DNA of 64,000 bases from NCBI RefSeq assembly GCF_013343715.1, contig NZ_JABUNR010000010.1, positions 1-64,000 on the forward strand, given 5' to 3'. The position numbers were made by a program, and so were the translations under genes. This document shows positions 44,073 to 52,053 of this stretch, piece by piece. Position 1 is the first letter of the stretch. The number at the start of each line of letters is the position of its first letter. Below the pieces are notes generated by a model. The model worked only from the letters and a program-made list of their open reading frames with translations. It had not been told where the DNA came from and did no database searches. Origin of the DNA: Mesobacillus harenae. GTDB taxonomy: Bacteria; Bacillota; Bacilli; Bacillales; Cytobacillaceae.

Positions 44073-44395
44073 ATAAATCAGTCTCCTTTCAGCTGAATAT
44101 GCAGCGAAGCAAATGTAAGTTCTTCTGTTCAGCTCTAATTTTAATAAGTTTGGTCTCCCTTAAAAACTTGCCGACAAAAGATCGGAGTCAGATTAAACCA
44201 TTGGGCTTCATAACTACATTGATTTACCAGTCTAGTAAGATGCTAAGTTTAAGCTTTGCTGCTAGGTGGTAAACCTAACTTGAGATCGTCTCTCAAACAT
44301 TTTATGAAGTATTTGAAGAAATATGATGGAAAAGCAAATAATCTATCGAAATAGCAAATAGTGTTAAAGAAAATTAGATTCATATTATTAATCAT

Positions 44396-44413
44396 ACAAA
44401 ACATTTGTTTTGT
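44396..44413. promoter_or_regulatory. Palindrome in the kinase-RsbR divergent gap
   Basis: Perfect inverted repeat ACAAAAC-ATTT-GTTTTGT, 83 bp before the RsbR-like start, in the 423-bp gap otherwise free of genes. It may be an operator; no known regulator is assigned. The rest of the gap is AT-rich with no other clear element. Confidence 0.35.
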
Positions 44414-44495
44414 TATCAATAAAGAACAAAAATGACTTTTTCAAGAACGTTATTGGAACTCGTTAAACAAAGAAACAGGAAATGGGGATAACCGA

Positions 44496-45326
44496 ATGGT
44501 TGAAGCAGAACGACTGAAAGAGTATTTCTTGGAAAATGCAGATAGAATCGCCCATCAATGGTTGGATGTTATAGAAAATGATATAAGATCCCTTACTGGA
44601 AGAATTAGCAGCTCATTTTTTAAGGAGTTGAGCAAGGATACAAAACAAACAATCGACATTATTTCTAAATGCATTGATCCAAAATGTGATGAGCAGATCG
44701 AGAATTGGGCAGAAAGATTTGGAGAAAACAGAATTAGCATGGATATACCCATTTATCAGGTAATGGAACACTTCAGAGCGCTACGGACCATTACATCCGA
44801 TTGGCAAGGAGCATTTTTAAAGCACGATCCAAGCGTTACAGGAATTACTGCCCATCAACTAGGCAGCGAGATAAATCAGACGATAGATGAAATGATTGCT
44901 ATCTTTATCAAAAAGTATACAAAGTTAACCCGGCAACGTCTTCATGATCAGCAGCAAGTAATTGATGAACTTAGCACCCCGATTATATCTATTACCGATG
45001 GAGTGGCTGTACTTCCGATTGTTGGTGATATTGATACCCACAGAGCAAAGGTGTTAATGGAGAAAGCTCTTCAAGAGAGTTCAAACAAGAATGTTAATTG
45101 TCTGATAATTGATTTGTCCGGTGTTTTAATTGTAGACACTATGGTTGCCCAAGAATTATTTAAAATCATCTCCAGCCTTGAATTAACGGGGGTCAAGGTG
45201 TCATTGACAGGCATGAGGCCAGAGCTTGCCCAATCTGTTACTTCACTTGGGATCCGATTTGATGATATCAATATGTTTAATAGCTTAAGCCAGGCACTGA
45301 AACTATATGGAATAAGACAAAGGTAA
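44496..45326 (+). CDS. RsbR-type STAS domain protein
   Basis: 276 residues. The N-terminal helical domain (about residues 1-140; NADRIAHQWLDVIENDI...IPIYQVMEHFRALRTIT) is of the non-haem globin-like RsbR sensor type. The C-terminal STAS domain (about 160-272) contains LPIVGDIDTHRAKVLMEKAL and the phosphorylatable switch LIIDLSGVLIVDTMVAQEL, where Thr follows Asp as in RsbR proteins. RsbR co-antagonists form the stressosome, which controls RsbT and sigma-B. No rsbS or rsbT is adjacent, so this is an orphan paralogue. ATG 44496 has AATGGGGATA upstream. Confidence 0.87.
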   Translation: MVEAERLKEYFLENADRIAHQWLDVIENDIRSLTGRISSSFFKELSKDTKQTIDIISKCIDPKCDEQIENWAERFGENRISMDIPIYQVMEHFRALRTITSDWQGAFLKHDPSVTGITAHQLGSEINQTIDEMIAIFIKKYTKLTRQRLHDQQQVIDELSTPIISITDGVAVLPIVGDIDTHRAKVLMEKALQESSNKNVNCLIIDLSGVLIVDTMVAQELFKIISSLELTGVKVSLTGMRPELAQSVTSLGIRFDDINMFNSLSQALKLYGIRQR

Positions 45327-45550
45327 CAAAAAAAGAAAATCACCGATAGCACCCAGTCAACTGGAGGTTCAGTCGAAGAAACGATTTGTTGTTGAAGTTT
45401 CCGACTTTCGGGGACTCACTGCTGGATAAGGAAATGCGAAAGCCGAAAGCCCATTGTGCAGTCCCGACCACATAAGATGAGTTTTGCCTCGAGTAAGAGA
45501 GCAGCTTATGACTTTGTGGGGTGTAGGCGCTGTTGCCGGACAAGGAATAA
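45327..45550. other. Unassigned intergenic segment
   Basis: About 220 bp between the RsbR-like gene and the plsY terminator. It is GC-richer than other gaps and contains repeated GAAAGCC/CGACTTTCGG words that could pair. No frame has a ribosome site and no family match is seen. It may be a decayed element. Confidence 0.3.
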
Positions 45551-45581
45551 AAAACCCGGAAAAGCTTTCTTTCCGGGTTTT
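45551..45581 (-). terminator. Terminator of plsY
   Basis: AAAACCCGGAAA/TTTCCGGGTTTT stem with loop AGCTTTC; on the minus strand the T tract follows. It lies directly beyond the plsY stop. Confidence 0.85.
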
Positions 45582-45589
45582 CTAATAAA

Positions 45590-46189
45590 CTATTTTTTGT
45601 TTTTGAATGAAAGCCAGGTAATTTTTGGTTCTGTTTTATTACGGATCCGCTCAATATTCGCTCTATGCCTATAGATTACAAAAAAGGCGAGCATTGCAAC
45701 AACAGCTATTAAAATATAGTCGCCGGTAAAAAGGGAATAAATCAGCATAGCTAGAGCGGTGAAAATAGAAGAAAGGGACACATACTTTGTCGTGTACAAG
45801 CTAATAAAAAAGACAACGACACCAAACAAGAACATATAAGGAGCTGCAGCCAGCAAAATGCCGCCAGAGGTTGCCACTGCTTTTCCGCCTCTAAAGCCTG
45901 CAAAGATAGGGTACATATGTCCGATAACAGCAAAAACTCCCGCTAGTAAAACATGCATGTCCGAACCGAGAAAAATCGGCAATAACGCAGCAAGCGTTCC
46001 CTTTAAAATATCAGCAATAGAAACAGCTAAGCCCGCTTTAACTCCAAGCGTACGGAAAGTGTTCGTGCCGCCAAGATTCCCGCTGCCATGCTCGCGGATA
46101 TCTGTTTTATAAAACACTTTACCGATAATTAAGCCAGAGGGAATTGAGCCAATTAAATATGCCATTATTATAATAATTGCAATAACCAT
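45590..46189 (-). CDS. plsY: Glycerol-3-phosphate acyltransferase PlsY
   Basis: 199 residues, five transmembrane helices. It transfers acyl from acyl-phosphate to glycerol 3-phosphate, the first step of phospholipid synthesis. The three PlsY motifs are present: [31 protein letters not shown] near the N-terminus, [21 protein letters not shown] in the middle and [11 protein letters not shown] near the C-terminus. ATG 46189 follows AAGGAGAAAT. This is yneS in the B. subtilis order between yneR and yneT. Here it is transcribed away from parE-parC. Confidence 0.95.
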   Translation of the reverse strand: MVIAIIIIMAYLIGSIPSGLIIGKVFYKTDIREHGSGNLGGTNTFRTLGVKAGLAVSIADILKGTLAALLPIFLGSDMHVLLAGVFAVIGHMYPIFAGFRGGKAVATSGGILLAAAPYMFLFGVVVFFISLYTTKYVSLSSIFTALAMLIYSLFTGDYILIAVVAMLAFFVIYRHRANIERIRNKTEPKITWLSFKNKK

Positions 46190-46329
46190 GAAAATTTCTC
46201 CTTCATCTAAACTGGATTATTTTATTGTACCATGTTCTTTTAAAAACTCCATGTTGATTTATAAAGTATACCAAGTCTGCTATAAAAATAGTTTAAAAAA
46301 ATCAAAAACCCTTCTACTTTCATTCTATT

Positions 46330-46550
46330 AAGGATTACTCCATTTATTAATAAATGCGTTGGTTGTCTTTGAGGGGGAAGATTACTTTGCCGAGGTGCTA
46401 TCCAAGCGGATTTTTGCAGACCCGAACTGCTTCAGCTATCCGAATGTTGTTCCGCCTATCCAGGATCCGCCAACAAGGACCCCCTATAATCAGACTTCGA
46501 AAAGAGGTTTAGGACTTTTGTATCACGGGTAATAAATACTATTCTATCTA
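46330..46550 (+). other. Unassigned gap with a short open frame
   Basis: The 374-bp gap between plsY and the next gene holds one open frame from about 46331 to a TAA near 46532 with the coding-like text FEGEDYFAEVLSKRIFADPN, but no ribosome site or start for it. It may be the remnant of a gene end. A GAGGGGG ribosome-like site precedes a TTG in another frame, giving an Arg-rich peptide that looks unnatural. I make no gene call. Confidence 0.25.
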
Positions 46551-46563
46551 TGGGGTGAATCGA

Positions 46564-46857
46564 ATGCGGGAGAGCGAAATGAGTGAAGTCAGCGTCCAAG
46601 TTAAAGCGAAGCGGGATAGACAGGTTTTATTTAACACTAAATGTTTCGCTGTTAACTATCAGGAAGATAAAGTTCGTCTCCTGTCACACTTAAATTTAGG
46701 TGAATCACAGGAACTAATCCTTGAAATAGATAAAAGAGATTCTGAAGGCAGTTCTTTAAAGACTACAGGTAAGATCCTAGAAAAATCAAAGGATCCTCAA
46801 TTTGGTTATATTTATCTTGTCGAAGTACTCTCTTTTGACCCCAAGAAGGTTTACTAG
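46564..46857 (+). CDS. Small hypothetical protein upstream of the phospholipase-D-like gene
   Basis: 97 residues, not recognised. The start is taken as ATG 46564 (GGGGTGA 5 nt upstream); ATG 46579 is an alternative with GGGAGAG upstream. Beta-rich: VSVQVKAKRDRQVLFNTKCFAVNY, then RLLSHLNLGESQELILEIDKR and a late GYIYLVEVLSFD. The pattern is vaguely PilZ-like, but the RxxxR and D/NxSxxG motifs are missing, so I do not call it one. It ends 49 bp before the PLD-like gene, probably in one transcript. Confidence 0.6.
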   Translation: MRESEMSEVSVQVKAKRDRQVLFNTKCFAVNYQEDKVRLLSHLNLGESQELILEIDKRDSEGSSLKTTGKILEKSKDPQFGYIYLVEVLSFDPKKVY

Positions 46858-46905
46858 TCGGCTTTCTGGTGTACTTATAATGTAAAAAGTTTAGGAGAGT
46901 GTCTC

Positions 46906-48357
46906 TTGGCGTTACGAGGTTATCTATTGCAAAGAAAAAGAATGTTTATCACCATTATGCTCGTCCTGTTGGTGCTCTTGCTAAGTACGGTTATTTATAT
47001 TCATACCCATAAACCGCTGCCGGAAGGTTTGTCCTTTGCGGGTGAAACTCATTACACAGATGATGTTCGTTTTTTGTATGATTTAACATACAAGGACCAC
47101 AATGGGGATACCGTCATTGAGCAGCAGATTTTCGAAAGAATTTTTTCTGCGGTTGACGAAGCAGAGGAATTTATTGTCTTAGACATGTTTTTGTTCAACC
47201 CGTACTATAACGAAGATCTTGGCTTTCCAAGACTAACAGAAACGTTAACCTCAAAATTAATTAAGAAGAAACAGCAGAATGAAAAAATTCAAATAGCTTT
47301 TATAACAGATGAAATTAATATAGCATACGGTTCCCACTCGTTGGACCAGTTGGATCGGTTAGAAGAAGCCGGGATAGAGGTTATATTCTCAGAATTAAAT
47401 CAGCTTAGAGACTCTAATCCGCTTTACTCCAGTGTATGGAGGACCTTTTTTCAATGGTTCGGCCAGTCCGGAACAGGGTGGCTTCCAAACCCAATGGCAG
47501 ATAATGCTCCAAAGGTAACAATGCGTTCATATTTGCAGACGCTGAATATTAAGGCCAATCATCGGAAAGTGTTCATTACGGATAAAACGTCAATTGTGAC
47601 TTCAGCGAATCCTCACGATGCCAGCGGTTTCCATTCTAATATCGCTTTTGAAGTCAGCAGCAGCGGGCTAAAGTCTGATTTGCTCAAATCAGAGCAGGCA
47701 GTGGCCGACTATTCGCGAGGCGGCAAGCTTCCTGAATATATGAATAACGAAGACAGAAAAGGAGACATTGCCGTTCAGGTATTAACTGAGGGGAAGATTT
47801 ATAAGGAACTCCTTCATGAACTAAGAGCCACTGAAAAAGGGAATCACATTTGGTTAGGCATGTTTTATCTCGCAGATAGAAAAGTTATGGATGAACTGAA
47901 AAATGCCGCCCGAAGAGATGTGAAAATCAACATCATTCTTGATCCAAACCAAAATGCATTTGGATCGCAGAAAATGGGCCTTCCCAACATCCCAATAGCT
48001 GCTGAGTTGATGAAGATCGGCAGCGATAATATTGAAATTCGCTGGTATAACACTGGTGAGGAGCAATACCATTCTAAATTTATGTATGTGGATCATGGCA
48101 GAACAGGGACAATTATTGGCGGTTCAGCTAACTTTACGCAACGGAACCTCGATGACCTTAATCTTGAAACTAATTTAAAGTTAAAAGCACGGACGGATAC
48201 TGAGTTCATTCAGGATGTAAGAGGCTATTTTAATAGACTTTGGCATAATGAAGATGGAGAATTCACAGTGGAATACGAACAAAACAAAGAACCGTTAACT
48301 ATTGTAAAATATATCGGTTACTCTTTGCAAAAACTGTTCCGTTTTACAACCTATTAA
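46906..48357 (+). CDS. Membrane-anchored phospholipase D-like protein (cardiolipin synthase family)
   Basis: 483 residues starting at TTG 46906 with TAGGAGAG 6 nt upstream. One N-terminal helix (about residues 12-30) anchors it; the rest is extracytoplasmic or membrane-associated. Two HKD motifs are present: NHRKVFITD (His219) and YHSKFMYVD (His389), each followed by the Gly/Ser-Asn block (TSANPHD; GGSANFT). This is the paired catalytic site of PLD/cardiolipin synthases, although the two-helix N-terminus of classical Cls is absent. Substrate may be a phospholipid or another phosphodiester. Confidence 0.85.
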   Translation: MALRGYLLQRKRMFITIMLVLLVLLLSTVIYIHTHKPLPEGLSFAGETHYTDDVRFLYDLTYKDHNGDTVIEQQIFERIFSAVDEAEEFIVLDMFLFNPYYNEDLGFPRLTETLTSKLIKKKQQNEKIQIAFITDEINIAYGSHSLDQLDRLEEAGIEVIFSELNQLRDSNPLYSSVWRTFFQWFGQSGTGWLPNPMADNAPKVTMRSYLQTLNIKANHRKVFITDKTSIVTSANPHDASGFHSNIAFEVSSSGLKSDLLKSEQAVADYSRGGKLPEYMNNEDRKGDIAVQVLTEGKIYKELLHELRATEKGNHIWLGMFYLADRKVMDELKNAARRDVKINIILDPNQNAFGSQKMGLPNIPIAAELMKIGSDNIEIRWYNTGEEQYHSKFMYVDHGRTGTIIGGSANFTQRNLDDLNLETNLKLKARTDTEFIQDVRGYFNRLWHNEDGEFTVEYEQNKEPLTIVKYIGYSLQKLFRFTTY

Positions 48358-48367
48358 ACACCACATC

Positions 48368-48397
48368 AAAGCCCGGCATCTAGCCAGGCTTTTTTTA
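48368..48397 (+). terminator. Terminator of the PLD-like gene
   Basis: AAAGCCCGGC/GCCAGGCTTT stem with one mismatch and T7 run. Confidence 0.75.
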
Positions 48398-48570
48398 AAT
48401 TAGATATGTCTCCCTGCTCAAATGCCCTTCATAGCCAGCTGGCCCCGCTCTTTTGCCGTTGAAACTGCTTGTACAGCACTGGTGCAGGACGAAAATAGAC
48501 AGGTCACTAAAAGACAGCCAAGCCACCTATCTTATTTAGGCCTTGCTGGATGATTGAAGTTTTTCCACAT

Positions 48571-48612
48571 AGCACGAAAAGATGGTTGCTGATGCAATCA
48601 TTTTTTTGTGCT
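48571..48612. other. Long imperfect hairpin in the 460-bp gap before opuCA
   Basis: AGCACGAAAAGATGGTTG pairs with CAATCATTTTTTTGTGCT over 18 positions (14 Watson-Crick, the rest mostly G-U) around a short loop. The internal T-run and position suit either a terminator read from the left or a small RNA hairpin. The flanking parts of this gap (48400-48570) show no gene. Confidence 0.45.
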
Positions 48613-48652
48613 TTAAGTCCAGTATCTTTAAAATCGATTATGGAGCAATTGA

Positions 48653-48760
48653 ATGGGGAACGATAAACTGAGTATTTTAGGCTGCCTAAGTTTCCTAGTA
48701 CTTTTCCAACACATTTTATTTTCCATGTTTATCCAGAAGCTGGAACGGGTAAATAATTAA
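48653..48760 (+). CDS. Possible 35-residue single-helix membrane peptide
   Basis: ATG 48653 is preceded by TATGGAG with 7 nt spacing. The product MGNDKLSILGCLSFLVLFQH continues ILFSMFIQKLERVNN: a short polar start, one hydrophobic helix of about 18 residues and a charged end. It stops 59 bp before opuCA. The ribosome site and clean membrane profile favour a real small protein, but length alone gives limited support. Confidence 0.4.
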   Translation: MGNDKLSILGCLSFLVLFQHILFSMFIQKLERVNN

Positions 48761-48819
48761 GTAGTTTTGTAAGGGTCTCAGCAAGGTTGCGAAAAAACAG
48801 AGAGTAAGCAGGTGAACAA

Positions 48820-49887
48820 ATGATTCGATTTGAAAAAGTTAATAAGACCTACGACGATGGCTTTGAGGCTGTCAAATCGCTCAGCTTTGAAATTTCAAAG
48901 GGAGAATTGGTTACATTCATCGGCCCAAGTGGCTGCGGGAAAACAACAACAATGAAGATGATCAATAAATTGATTGATCCTACATCAGGCACCATCTATG
49001 TAGATGGGGAAAATATCACTCAGGCAAATGGGGTCGAACTGAGGAGAAACATTGGCTATGTGATTCAGCAAATTGGCCTGTTACCGCATATGACGATTGC
49101 GGAAAACATTGCCCTGATTCCCAAACTGAAAGGCTGGCATAAAGACCGCTATGAGAAAAGAGTGGATGAGCTATTAGATATGGTCGGACTGGAACCTTCT
49201 CAATTCCGTTCTAAATACCCATTGGAATTAAGCGGCGGCCAGCAGCAAAGAGTCGGCGTCATTCGCGCTCTTGCAGCCGAACCTCCAATTATCTTAATGG
49301 ATGAACCTTTTAGTGCCCTTGACCCAATCAGCAGGGAACAACTCCAGGATGAGTTAAAGGAAATACAGCACCGCATCCAGAAAACAATTGTATTTGTCAC
49401 TCATGATATTGACGAAGCCCTAAAGCTTGCTGATAGAATCGCAGTCATGAAAGACGGACGCATCGTTCAGTTTGATACTCCTGAGGCGCTTGTAACCAGC
49501 CCTGCTAATGAATTTATCCGTGACTTTATTGGTGAAAGCCGCCTAAAGGAAGTAACATCAACTATCATAGCTGACCTTTTGGAGGCAGACACGGCGATCA
49601 TTGATACAGGCGGGAACCATAGCGGTCATCAGATGTCACCTGATTCACTCCTATTTGCCAGCAGTTCAGATGATACATATGCAGGAGCGTTTTTTGAAGG
49701 ACGAAGCATACATAATTATCCTAGCATCCTTGTCGATGCTGATTTAAAAACAGCAGCAACACTTTTTCTGGATCAAAAGATAGAGGTTCTGCCGGTCCTT
49801 AATGAAGATCAGCTTGTCGGTCTTCTTACCCGGGACAGACTCTTACAGCATTTTGCAGGGCTAGGCAAGGAGGGAGCACGATCATGA
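48820..49887 (+). CDS. opuCA: Osmoprotectant (betaine/carnitine/choline) ABC transporter ATP-binding protein with CBS domains
   Basis: 355 residues. ATPase core with Walker A GPSGCGKTTT (about residue 36), Q-loop IGYVIQQIGLLPHMTI, signature LSGGQQQRVGVIRAL, Walker B ILMDEPFSALDPI and switch FVTHDIDEAL. The GYVIQQIGL text is diagnostic for the OpuC/ProV group. The C-terminal part (about 240-350) is a CBS-pair-like regulatory region, with VDADLKTAATLFLDQKIEVLPVLNEDQLVGLLTRDRLL as the second CBS; the first is degenerate. CBS domains sense ionic strength or c-di-AMP in these transporters. AGCAGGTGA precedes ATG. ATGA overlap with opuCB. Confidence 0.92.
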   Translation: MIRFEKVNKTYDDGFEAVKSLSFEISKGELVTFIGPSGCGKTTTMKMINKLIDPTSGTIYVDGENITQANGVELRRNIGYVIQQIGLLPHMTIAENIALIPKLKGWHKDRYEKRVDELLDMVGLEPSQFRSKYPLELSGGQQQRVGVIRALAAEPPIILMDEPFSALDPISREQLQDELKEIQHRIQKTIVFVTHDIDEALKLADRIAVMKDGRIVQFDTPEALVTSPANEFIRDFIGESRLKEVTSTIIADLLEADTAIIDTGGNHSGHQMSPDSLLFASSSDDTYAGAFFEGRSIHNYPSILVDADLKTAATLFLDQKIEVLPVLNEDQLVGLLTRDRLLQHFAGLGKEGARS

Positions 49888-50540
49888 TTGAACCGCTTCA
49901 TTTGTTTTTTATTAATACCGTGATGACAAGATCAGATGATATTTGGGAAGGCATGGTGGAACACCTATTTCTTTCGTTTACAGCTATTTTTATTGCTATT
50001 ATCATTGCTCTTCCGCTTGGCATCTTTGTATCAAGACAGCGCAAACTAGCCGATTTATTTATCGGTATTACTTCTGTGTTCCAAACCATTCCCAGCCTTG
50101 CTTTCTTTGGATTTTTAATTCCGATATTTGGGACAGGGACTGTCACTGCCATAACGGCCTTGACCGTTTATTCACTGCTTCCGATTCTCAGAAACACCTA
50201 TACAGGAATCATAACAGTTGATCAAGCTGTCATAGAAGCCGGCCGAGGGATGGGGATGACAGAAAACCAAATATTAACGAAGATTGAATTGCCTCTTTCA
50301 CTTCCATTCATAATGGCAGGAATTCGTACAGCCACTGTATTAACAGTCGGAGTAGCAACACTAGCAACTTTTGTAGGGGCAGGCGGACTCGGTGAATTAA
50401 TTTACAGAGGCTTATCAACATGGAATAACCAATTGGTGCTTGCCGGTGCCATCCCAGCAGCATTTCTGGCGTTATTTTTTGATTTTATTTTAAAACGCAT
50501 CGAACTAAGAGCAACACCAAAGGGACTTAAAAGACAATAG
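49884..50540 (+). CDS. opuCB: Osmoprotectant ABC transporter permease
   Basis: 218 residues, about five to six helices. LPLGIFVSRQRKLADLFIGITSVFQTIPSLAFFGFLIPIFGTG and the ATPase-docking region EAGRGMGMTENQILTKIELPLSLPFIMAGIRTATV are standard for OpuCB/OpuCD/ProW-type permeases. GAGGGAGC precedes ATG 49884, which overlaps the opuCA stop as ATGA. Only one permease gene is present in this operon, so the channel is probably a homodimer, unlike the four-gene opuC of B. subtilis. Confidence 0.92.
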   Translation: MIEPLHLFFINTVMTRSDDIWEGMVEHLFLSFTAIFIAIIIALPLGIFVSRQRKLADLFIGITSVFQTIPSLAFFGFLIPIFGTGTVTAITALTVYSLLPILRNTYTGIITVDQAVIEAGRGMGMTENQILTKIELPLSLPFIMAGIRTATVLTVGVATLATFVGAGGLGELIYRGLSTWNNQLVLAGAIPAAFLALFFDFILKRIELRATPKGLKRQ

Positions 50541-50552
50541 GAGGACTTATTT

Positions 50553-51437
50553 ATGAAAAAATTAATGATTATGCTATTGATGACATTCCTATTCATCTCT
50601 GGCTGTTCAAACGGTGATGATGAAAAGATCGTGATATCCGGAAAAATGTGGACAGAGCAATACATTCTTCCGCATATCCTCGCTGAATATATTAAAGCCC
50701 ATACTGATTATGAAGTTGAAGTGCAAGACGGACTAGGCGAGGTTTCCATCTTAACACCTGCTATGGAAAAAGGTGACATTGATATGTACGTCGAATATAC
50801 TGGTACTGGGCTTGAGGCAGTACTTAAAGAGAAAGCCGAGCCTGGAGAATCGGCAGATGAGATTTTTGAACGAGTGAAAGAAGGGTATAAAGAAGAGTAT
50901 GATATAGTGTGGCTCGAGCCATTGGGATTTGAAAACACATACACGCTCTCTTTTAGCAAGGACAAAGATTTGAAAGCAGAGACATTTTCAGATCTTGTAC
51001 CATATTCACAGAATATGACCTTCGGAGCACCCCACCAGTTTTACGAGCGTGAGGATGGATATGATGCTATGGTAGAAGCTTATGGTTTTAAGTTTGAGAA
51101 CTCAGAGAGCTTTGATCCCAATATCATGTACGAGGCAGTGAAAGATGGGAATGTCGACGTTATCCCTGCCTTCACTACTGACGGCAGGATTGCCCGTTAC
51201 AATTTAACAGCGTTAAAAGATGATAAAGGCTTTTTCCCGCCTTATTACGCAGCTCCAATTGTAAGGCAGGAGGTATTAGATCAATTTCCTGAACTTAAAG
51301 ACGTTGTTAATGAGCTTGCCGGAAATATTAGTGAAGAAGAGATGTCTGAAATGAATGCCAAAGTGGATATTGATAAGCAAGAGCCTAAAGAAGTGGCAAG
51401 GGAGTTTTTAGAGAGCAAAGGACTTATTGATAAATAA
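50553..51437 (+). CDS. opuCC: Osmoprotectant ABC transporter substrate-binding lipoprotein
   Basis: 294 residues. Lipobox ISGC (Cys about residue 18) after a short hydrophobic leader. KIVISGKMWTEQYILPHILAEYIKAHTDYEVEVQDGLGEVSILTPAMEKGDIDMYVEYTGTG is the OpuCC/ProX-like fold with the aromatic ligand-box Tyr residues (YVEYTGTG) that bind quaternary ammonium groups. AGGAGGAC lies 7 nt upstream. It is the third gene of the operon, 12 bp after opuCB. No opuCD follows; the next gene is yneT. Confidence 0.92.
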   Translation: MKKLMIMLLMTFLFISGCSNGDDEKIVISGKMWTEQYILPHILAEYIKAHTDYEVEVQDGLGEVSILTPAMEKGDIDMYVEYTGTGLEAVLKEKAEPGESADEIFERVKEGYKEEYDIVWLEPLGFENTYTLSFSKDKDLKAETFSDLVPYSQNMTFGAPHQFYEREDGYDAMVEAYGFKFENSESFDPNIMYEAVKDGNVDVIPAFTTDGRIARYNLTALKDDKGFFPPYYAAPIVRQEVLDQFPELKDVVNELAGNISEEEMSEMNAKVDIDKQEPKEVAREFLESKGLIDK

Positions 51438-51512
51438 GCGAAATTATGTTCCAATTGCTGGCTTTAAGGTAAACTGGAATGAAGTGTTACATCTAAAAAG
51501 GAGTGTTCAATA

Positions 51513-51926
51513 ATGGCTATTGAAAATCCAAGCCGGGAACAAATCGGCAAAATCCTTAAAAAGGCCAAACGGATTGCAGTGGTAGGTTTGAGCGATGACC
51601 CGTACAGAACGTCATATATGGTGTCAGAAGCTATGCAAAGAGCAGGGTATGAGATTATCCCCGTTAATCCAACCATCAAGGAAGCACTTGGTGTGAAGGC
51701 AGTCGGATCCCTGCAGGAGGTAGAAGGACATATCGATATCGTCAATATTTTCAGGCGTTCCGAATACTTGCCTGATCTTGCAAAAGCTTTTGACCGGATA
51801 GATGCAGATGTGTTCTGGGCTCAACAAGGTGTTTATAGCGATGAGGCCTATAACTTTTTAAAACAACAAGGCCATACCGTCATTATGGATCGCTGCATCA
51901 AAGTTGAGCATGCGATTACGAGATAA
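51513..51926 (+). CDS. yneT: CoA-binding domain protein YneT
   Basis: 137 residues. IAVVGLSDDPYRTSYMVSEAMQRAGYEIIPVNP is the nucleotide-binding start of the CoA_binding_2 Rossmann domain. VDIVNIFRRSEYLPDLAKAFDRIDADVFWAQQGVYSDEAYNF and the DRCIKVEH end complete the family pattern; the conserved Cys near the end may be modified by CoA. Function is unknown. AAAAGGAGTG precedes ATG. In B. subtilis yneT lies directly upstream of parE; here about 8.5 kb of extra genes separate them. Confidence 0.9.
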   Translation: MAIENPSREQIGKILKKAKRIAVVGLSDDPYRTSYMVSEAMQRAGYEIIPVNPTIKEALGVKAVGSLQEVEGHIDIVNIFRRSEYLPDLAKAFDRIDADVFWAQQGVYSDEAYNFLKQQGHTVIMDRCIKVEHAITR

Positions 51927-51965
51927 TGATAGCATGAATTAAAAAGGGATTAACTATTAGTAACG

Positions 51966-51997
51966 AACGCGTGAAGGAAGCTTCACGCGTTTTTTTG
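51966..51997 (+). terminator. Terminator of yneT
   Basis: AACGCGTGAAG/CTTCACGCGTT stem with loop GAAG and T7. Confidence 0.9.
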
Positions 51998-52053
51998 TAT
52001 TATTATAGAAAAGTGAAATTAACCGAGAAAATCGGATAAGGCGGGGAGCATAA

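Noticed and set aside
46376..46500. Short Arg-rich frame from TTG after GAGGGGG
   Set aside because: Composition is unnatural and an overlapping frame looks more protein-like but has no start; I left the segment unassigned.
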